From assembly GCA_002900995.3 (NCBI GenBank), contig CM035307.1, forward strand, positions 1,612,001 through 1,676,000: DNA of 64,000 nucleotides, read 5' to 3'. Below the pieces are notes generated by a model. It was not told the DNA's origin, ran no database searches, and worked only from the letters and a program-made list of their open reading frames with translations. Of the stretch, positions 60,052-64,000 are shown one piece after another. Position 1 is the first letter of the stretch. The number at the start of each line of letters is the position of its first letter. A program made the position numbers and the translations under genes. This DNA comes from Ganoderma boninense (Eukaryota; Basidiomycota; Agaricomycetes; Polyporales; Polyporaceae).

Positions 60052-60151
60052 NNNNNNNNNNNNNNNNNNNNNNNNNNNNNNNNNNNNNNNNNNNNNNNNN
60101 NNNNNNNNNNNNNNNNNNNNNNNNNNNNNNNNNNNNNNNNNNNNNNNNNNN
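60052..60151. other. 100-N scaffold gap
   Basis: Exactly 100 ambiguous bases, the conventional placeholder for a gap of unknown length. Everything to its right is joined by scaffolding, so adjacency to PRP5 is not proven. Confidence 0.98.
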
Positions 60152-60395
60152 CCATGGGTCGTGCTTGGGAATCGCCTCCTGGGGTGCGCAGTGTATATAT
60201 GTGGCCATGGGAGCCTGGGAGCCTGTCTGCTGCGCCCGGATGCGCCGAAAAGCGAACAATAGCCAAAAGTCGAGATTCCCGAAAGCGGATGTGGGAGCGA
60301 TACTGGTGCCGCGGCAACGGCCAGGAGGGTCAGGCGGGGCGTGACTGTGGATTCCGCGCGAGTGCGTACATGCCGATCAACCACTCGCCTGCCGC

Positions 60396-60402
60396 TATAA
60401 AG
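60396..60402 (+). promoter_or_regulatory. TATA box of the uncharacterised gene
   Basis: TATAAAG, 124 bp upstream of the ATG at 60520. Confidence 0.5.
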
Positions 60403-60519
60403 TTCCTTCTTCCAACGCCTCCACTTCTCAACCACATCTCATCCCCCAACACACTCTTGCTCTCTCAGCTCTGTTTAACAACGCTCTCAACTACCTGTGC
60501 CCGTTGCACTCAAGCCAAC

Positions 60520-61582
60520 ATGCCGCCATCACCAACCCGGTCATCGACCCGGCCCCGAAGATCAACCGCGAATGGCGACCTGCCCTCCTTCATGCGGCGC
60601 CCTCCGAAACCCGAAGGCGTAAAGACCATCCTTGCAAACGCATCCCTGCACTCCCTCACCGCCGCGGAGCTCGAGGAGCGGTACCAGCACAACGCGCACA
60701 TCCTAGCCGAGACGTGAGTGCCCGACAAGCTTTTGAGTTTCGCGATCCACATCGTAACATCCCGCTCTCCTCTCCCTCTGTTTCCCTTTCCGCTCTGCGT
60801 CATGGGGGTTGTGGCGTCGCTGCTGTAGGTCCGCGTCGAGCTCGCATTTCATCAAGCAGTTGGAGGACCAGCAAGCGGCCATCAGATCCCGCCTCAACGA
60901 TCTCGGCGTCGAGGGCATCCGATCACAACTGGAACACACCAAGATCGAGGAGGAAGAGTCCATGAACATTGACCCGCCTCCGCCACCCCCAGACGAGTAC
61001 AGGCCGATTGGCGCGAAGGCGCGGGCACTCGCTCGATGGGTGCGTGCTGTTCTGCTGCTCTCCTTGTTCAACCACGTTGATATATGCGTTCCTACGTGTG
61101 CGCCACTCAGAATCCTATGGGCACGAGAGGTCCCGCAGCGGGAGGCATGTCGTACGACGAAGCCACCAACATTCTACGGGAGACGTACCAGCGCGAACAA
61201 GAACACAAGGCGAGGGTGATCGATAGGCGAAGGCGGCGGGGAGAAGTCATGCCTGGCGAGAAGCTCACGCGGGCTGAGATGGATGCGCGGATGCTCGCGT
61301 TCCTGTACGTTATTCATCTCCGAGAATGTATGTGCTACCCAACTCAATATTCCCAACAGCACGTACAAGCCCACCGATTCAGACCTTGAAGACGACGATG
61401 ACGATGATGATGAGGGGGAGGACGAGGAAGCCCCGGAGGGCCGACCTTCATGGTTTGACGAAGATGATCAAGACGACGGTATTAAAGGCCAAGATATCAT
61501 CGAGCCCGATTATGAAGACCTGTCGAGTGTCATCCGCATTGATGAAGCACGGATCCCATGGTCCATACCACGCGAAGAGTAG
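60520..61582 (+). CDS. Uncharacterised acidic coiled-coil protein
   Basis: Four exons (60520-60713, 60829-61039, 61111-61304, 61360-61582) total 822 nt, or 273 residues, all GT-AG and in frame. The N-terminus is basic and Ser/Pro/Arg-rich. A helical, coiled-coil-like part follows (AAELEERYQHNAHILAE, FIKQLEDQQAAIRSRLNDL), then a Pro run (DPPPPPPDE). A charged block with RRRRRGEVMPGEK and TRAEMDARMLAFL precedes an extremely acidic tail (EDDDDDDDEGEDEE). No domain recognised. The basic start plus the acidic tail suggests a nuclear or chromatin-related protein, which is inference only. Confidence 0.75.
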
Positions 61583-61897
61583 TAGTCAGACGATCCACAT
61601 TGCGGTGACGTTGATATGTATCTTATGTGTGAAGTAACGAATAATATGTAGCAATAGGTCAAATAACCTCCAGGGGGTGATTGGGCGACAACAGCAGAAC
61701 TAGCATCAAACAATCGTAAGCGTAAAGCACAGGACGGTACAACGAGTGGGAACAATCTGGGTGAGGGGGAGCTAGCAGGTAGATGTCCACCAAGCTCGTG
61801 AAAGACGGGGAGGGGCCAGCCTAAGGTCAGGCCGAACGCTGAACTCCCTGCTCGAGAATGTCGGAACAAATTGTTCCCATTCGTTGTACTTGGTCGT
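61583..61897. other. Convergent 3' flanks
   Basis: About 315 bp between two convergent genes. A frame is open on the minus strand, but no protein pattern is seen. Confidence 0.4.
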
Positions 61898-64000
61898 TTA
61901 GCGTGCATGAACCGGGCAGCTCCGTCCGCGTTGCAGCCATGACGACAGGCAAGCTAGAAGACGACAGAATGAGTATATGCAAGCAACGTGACCTGTGGAC
62001 GATCGCACCGTTGTGGAAACTGCACAGGCAACTCAGTCGAGCCACCGTGGATCCCTTCATAAACTCTTCCAAGCAGATCACGCATTCCGTCCCGACGAGG
62101 GAACTCTCCGCGGGCAGCTTGTAGACGAGGTATTTCGCAGTTTGAGGGGGCTTGCTGGTGCCACCCTCCAGGCAGTGTTTCACATGGGACTCCTGAACTT
62201 GAGGGGGCCCAAGATCAGAGAGTGCAAGTTGGCATACAGGACACCTGTTGGGCTCGTCAATACGGTGTCCGTGAGGAAATATCGACGATTAGCTACTCGG
62301 CAAGATCGCTTAGCTGGGAGCTGGATTGGGCGCGAGTCGGACTTGGGACGTTCAGTCGTCGTTGGTCGATGAATATGCGTTCTAGCGAGTTGGTACGCGA
62401 CGCTGCTAGGCCAACGGGTATCGTTGCGGTGACTTCTTCGTAACAACCTTGGCAGACACGTTGCTGGCTTGCCCCTGGAGTCGCATCTGGGAAGGACGGG
62501 TCATGGACGATGTCGGAAGGATCGAGGAGGACCCTGTAAGATGAGCAGCGGTCACAGAATATGCGCCCGCAATGGCGGCAGTGCTAGAGAAATGTCAGTG
62601 TTCTTGCCAGTAGGCTAGCCTGGTAATATAACGTACATGCTGCAGATGGGTAATGAGTATAGAATCTCACGAACACGAGGGGAACTCACTCTTCGATTCA
62701 AGAAGGTGAAGCGACGACGGCATTCGCGACACTCTGACACATGCTCGTCTCGTTCCCAAGTCGCATGCAGACTGTGGGGGGAAGACGCAGACCACCTTGG
62801 AGTAAGGACCTTCTGGGGCGCTTCGTGAGTAGGGACACGGAACTCTGGAGCTTGTGACAAGTGTGGCGTCAGATCGGTTGGGCCCCTGGAACTGGAACTG
62901 GTGGCGCGGCCAAAGTAGTCGGTCGTTGTGGACCGTATTGACGGTGCTCGAGCGGTACTCGTATCTAAAGGAGTAGCTCCCGGATAGTGGAACTCTTCAT
63001 CATCGTCGTCGTCGTCAATGTCGACGCCATCTGTTGCAAATTTTCAGCAATCTATAGTTGGTAAAAAGGATGGAGAGATGAATTACCGTCACCAGAAATA
63101 AGCAATCCTTGGGCACCGGCAGCAAGCCTTCTGCGCTCTAGTTCTCGATTATATGCGTTCAAAAGAACCTCAGCTTGGATTTTGCGCTCGTGGTCGTCGT
63201 CGCCTGCATAGCGTCAGCATTGAGCTTATTGAAATTATATATTAAGCCACTCACCAAGAAGGCCCTGTCGGAGCTCCGTTGTCGCACGCTCGAGCTTCGC
63301 AATCATCCGTCTCGCCTCGAGCGCAGAGCTCATGTCGCCGTCGTCCGGATGAGGCGTGCCAACAAGATACCTCGCCCGTGCCACATAATCTTGCGAGCCG
63401 AGGCCCAGAGTAGGCATCGCGCTCATCTCCTGCCCATCACTACCTCCAAAGTCGCTTTCGCCGTCGCCATGTTCCACGTAGGGTATAAGCTGCCCATCCG
63501 CCAGATGGTACATGGCGCCGTCCGGCAGGAGGAACGGCAGCGGGGGTATATCGAGCCTGCGCCGCATTACGCGCACCCACCGTCGTCGGCGCACCCACGC
63601 ATGTGGAGGGTGCGTGCTGGTACTCGTGCTTCCATGGGTGCTGCTTCGACTTCGGGAGCTTCCGCCAGCCAGGCCGACGGCGACTGCGCCACTGCCATTG
63701 AGGAGTCGTTCAAGTTGTGGCGGAGGCTCGGATAACCACTGGTCGTCGGCATCACCGAATGAGTGGGCGTACTGCCACCCTTCTTGGGCGTCAACACCAG
63801 GAGGTGTAACGTCCAGCGTCCAATCCGACCTGCGAAATATCAAACAGTGTTCGGAGAGAAAGTTCCGCGATACTGGACTCACAGCCAGAAGTGACTTCGA
63901 TCAGCTCCCTCCCGTGAAGAGCCAGGTTTGGGCAAAGTGAATGGGTCCTCACGGAGCGGGAGCTGCACGTCGCTTCGCCACGCACCGACCCTCTTCCCGT
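61898..64000 (-). CDS. FYVE + RING E3 ligase-like protein, 5' end beyond window
   Basis: The gene enters from the right edge with VGAWRSDVQLPLREDPFTLP and SDWTLDVTPPGVDAQEGWQ. The latter has a Trp-rich pattern like a peroxin/dysferlin domain (ending WVRRRRWVRVMRRR). A linker of acidic and Ser-rich sequence follows. Then comes a FYVE-type zinc finger (HVSECRECRRRFTFLNRR, then HCRHCGRIFCDRCSSYRVLL and RVCQGCYEE). Its basic RHCR patch would bind PtdIns3P on endosomes. At the C-terminus is a RING-like domain, CVICLEEFMKG, then LSCLCSFHNACLSSWLQ and CPVH. This resembles yeast Pib1, an endosomal/vacuolar ubiquitin ligase, but with the extra N-terminal domain. The stop TAA is at 61898-61900. Partial at 5'. 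Confidence 0.82.

Noticed and set aside
1..64000. CRISPR arrays, bacterial operons, riboswitches, tRNA or rRNA genes
   Set aside because: No regularly spaced repeats, no ribosome-binding pattern and no cloverleaf with matching B box was noticed by eye; spliceosomal introns show a eukaryotic nuclear contig. A tRNAscan run would settle tRNAs.

Overview
This window looks like a nuclear contig from an agaricomycete basidiomycete, perhaps Polyporales. The evidence is fungal housekeeping genes with many short GT-AG introns (mostly 47-65 nt), short often divergent intergenic regions, and a WW-domain/4-TM family I associate with Agaricomycetes. All gene models were built by hand from splice signals and reading frame. 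I found no bacterial, plasmid or phage features, no CRISPR and no convincing tRNA or rRNA gene. A 100-N scaffold gap lies at 60052-60151.

Layout. 1-5.6 kb: gene-poor DNA, then a secreted GPI-anchored PEBP-like protein and the SF3b p14 splicing subunit. 5.6-18 kb: a block around rRNA synthesis, with the largest subunit of RNA polymerase I (16 exons), a LAA2-like trafficking protein, an Rrn11-like Pol I initiation factor and the pre-60S factor Rix1. 18.4-23.5 kb: COQ2 (ubiquinone synthesis), Rho GDI, and a DUF7923/CCCH zinc-finger protein. 23.5-26.3 kb: GC-rich, no supported gene. 26.3-33.5 kb: a sugar transporter, the replication licensing factor Cdt1 and a GFO/IDH/MocA oxidoreductase. 34.5-35.7 kb: a poorly preserved membrane-protein-like sequence. 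35.8-39.4 kb: three proteasome genes side by side, beta1 (PRE3), RPN12 and alpha7 (PRE10). 39.6-51.6 kb: a Nup88/Nup82-type nucleoporin, a WW/4-TM protein, a CSC1/OSCA-type channel and the FG nucleoporin Nsp1. 52.9-57.1 kb: a predicted 47-residue peptide, a TPMT-type methyltransferase and a DHA1 MFS transporter. 57.7 kb to the end: the PRP5 DEAD-box helicase (cut by the gap), an uncharacterised acidic coiled-coil protein, and a FYVE+RING protein running off the right edge.

Functional grouping. Genes whose products act in one complex or pathway sit close together: Pol I subunit, Pol I factor and Rix1; three proteasome subunits; and NUP88 with NSP1, partners in the cytoplasmic pore subcomplex. 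Whether this is selected or chance cannot be judged from one window.

Quality. Between about 23 and 56 kb, seven conserved genes carry apparent 1-2 nt indels, while the 5.2 kb of Pol I coding sequence has none. Assembly error, or a decayed allele, should be considered before calling pseudogenes.
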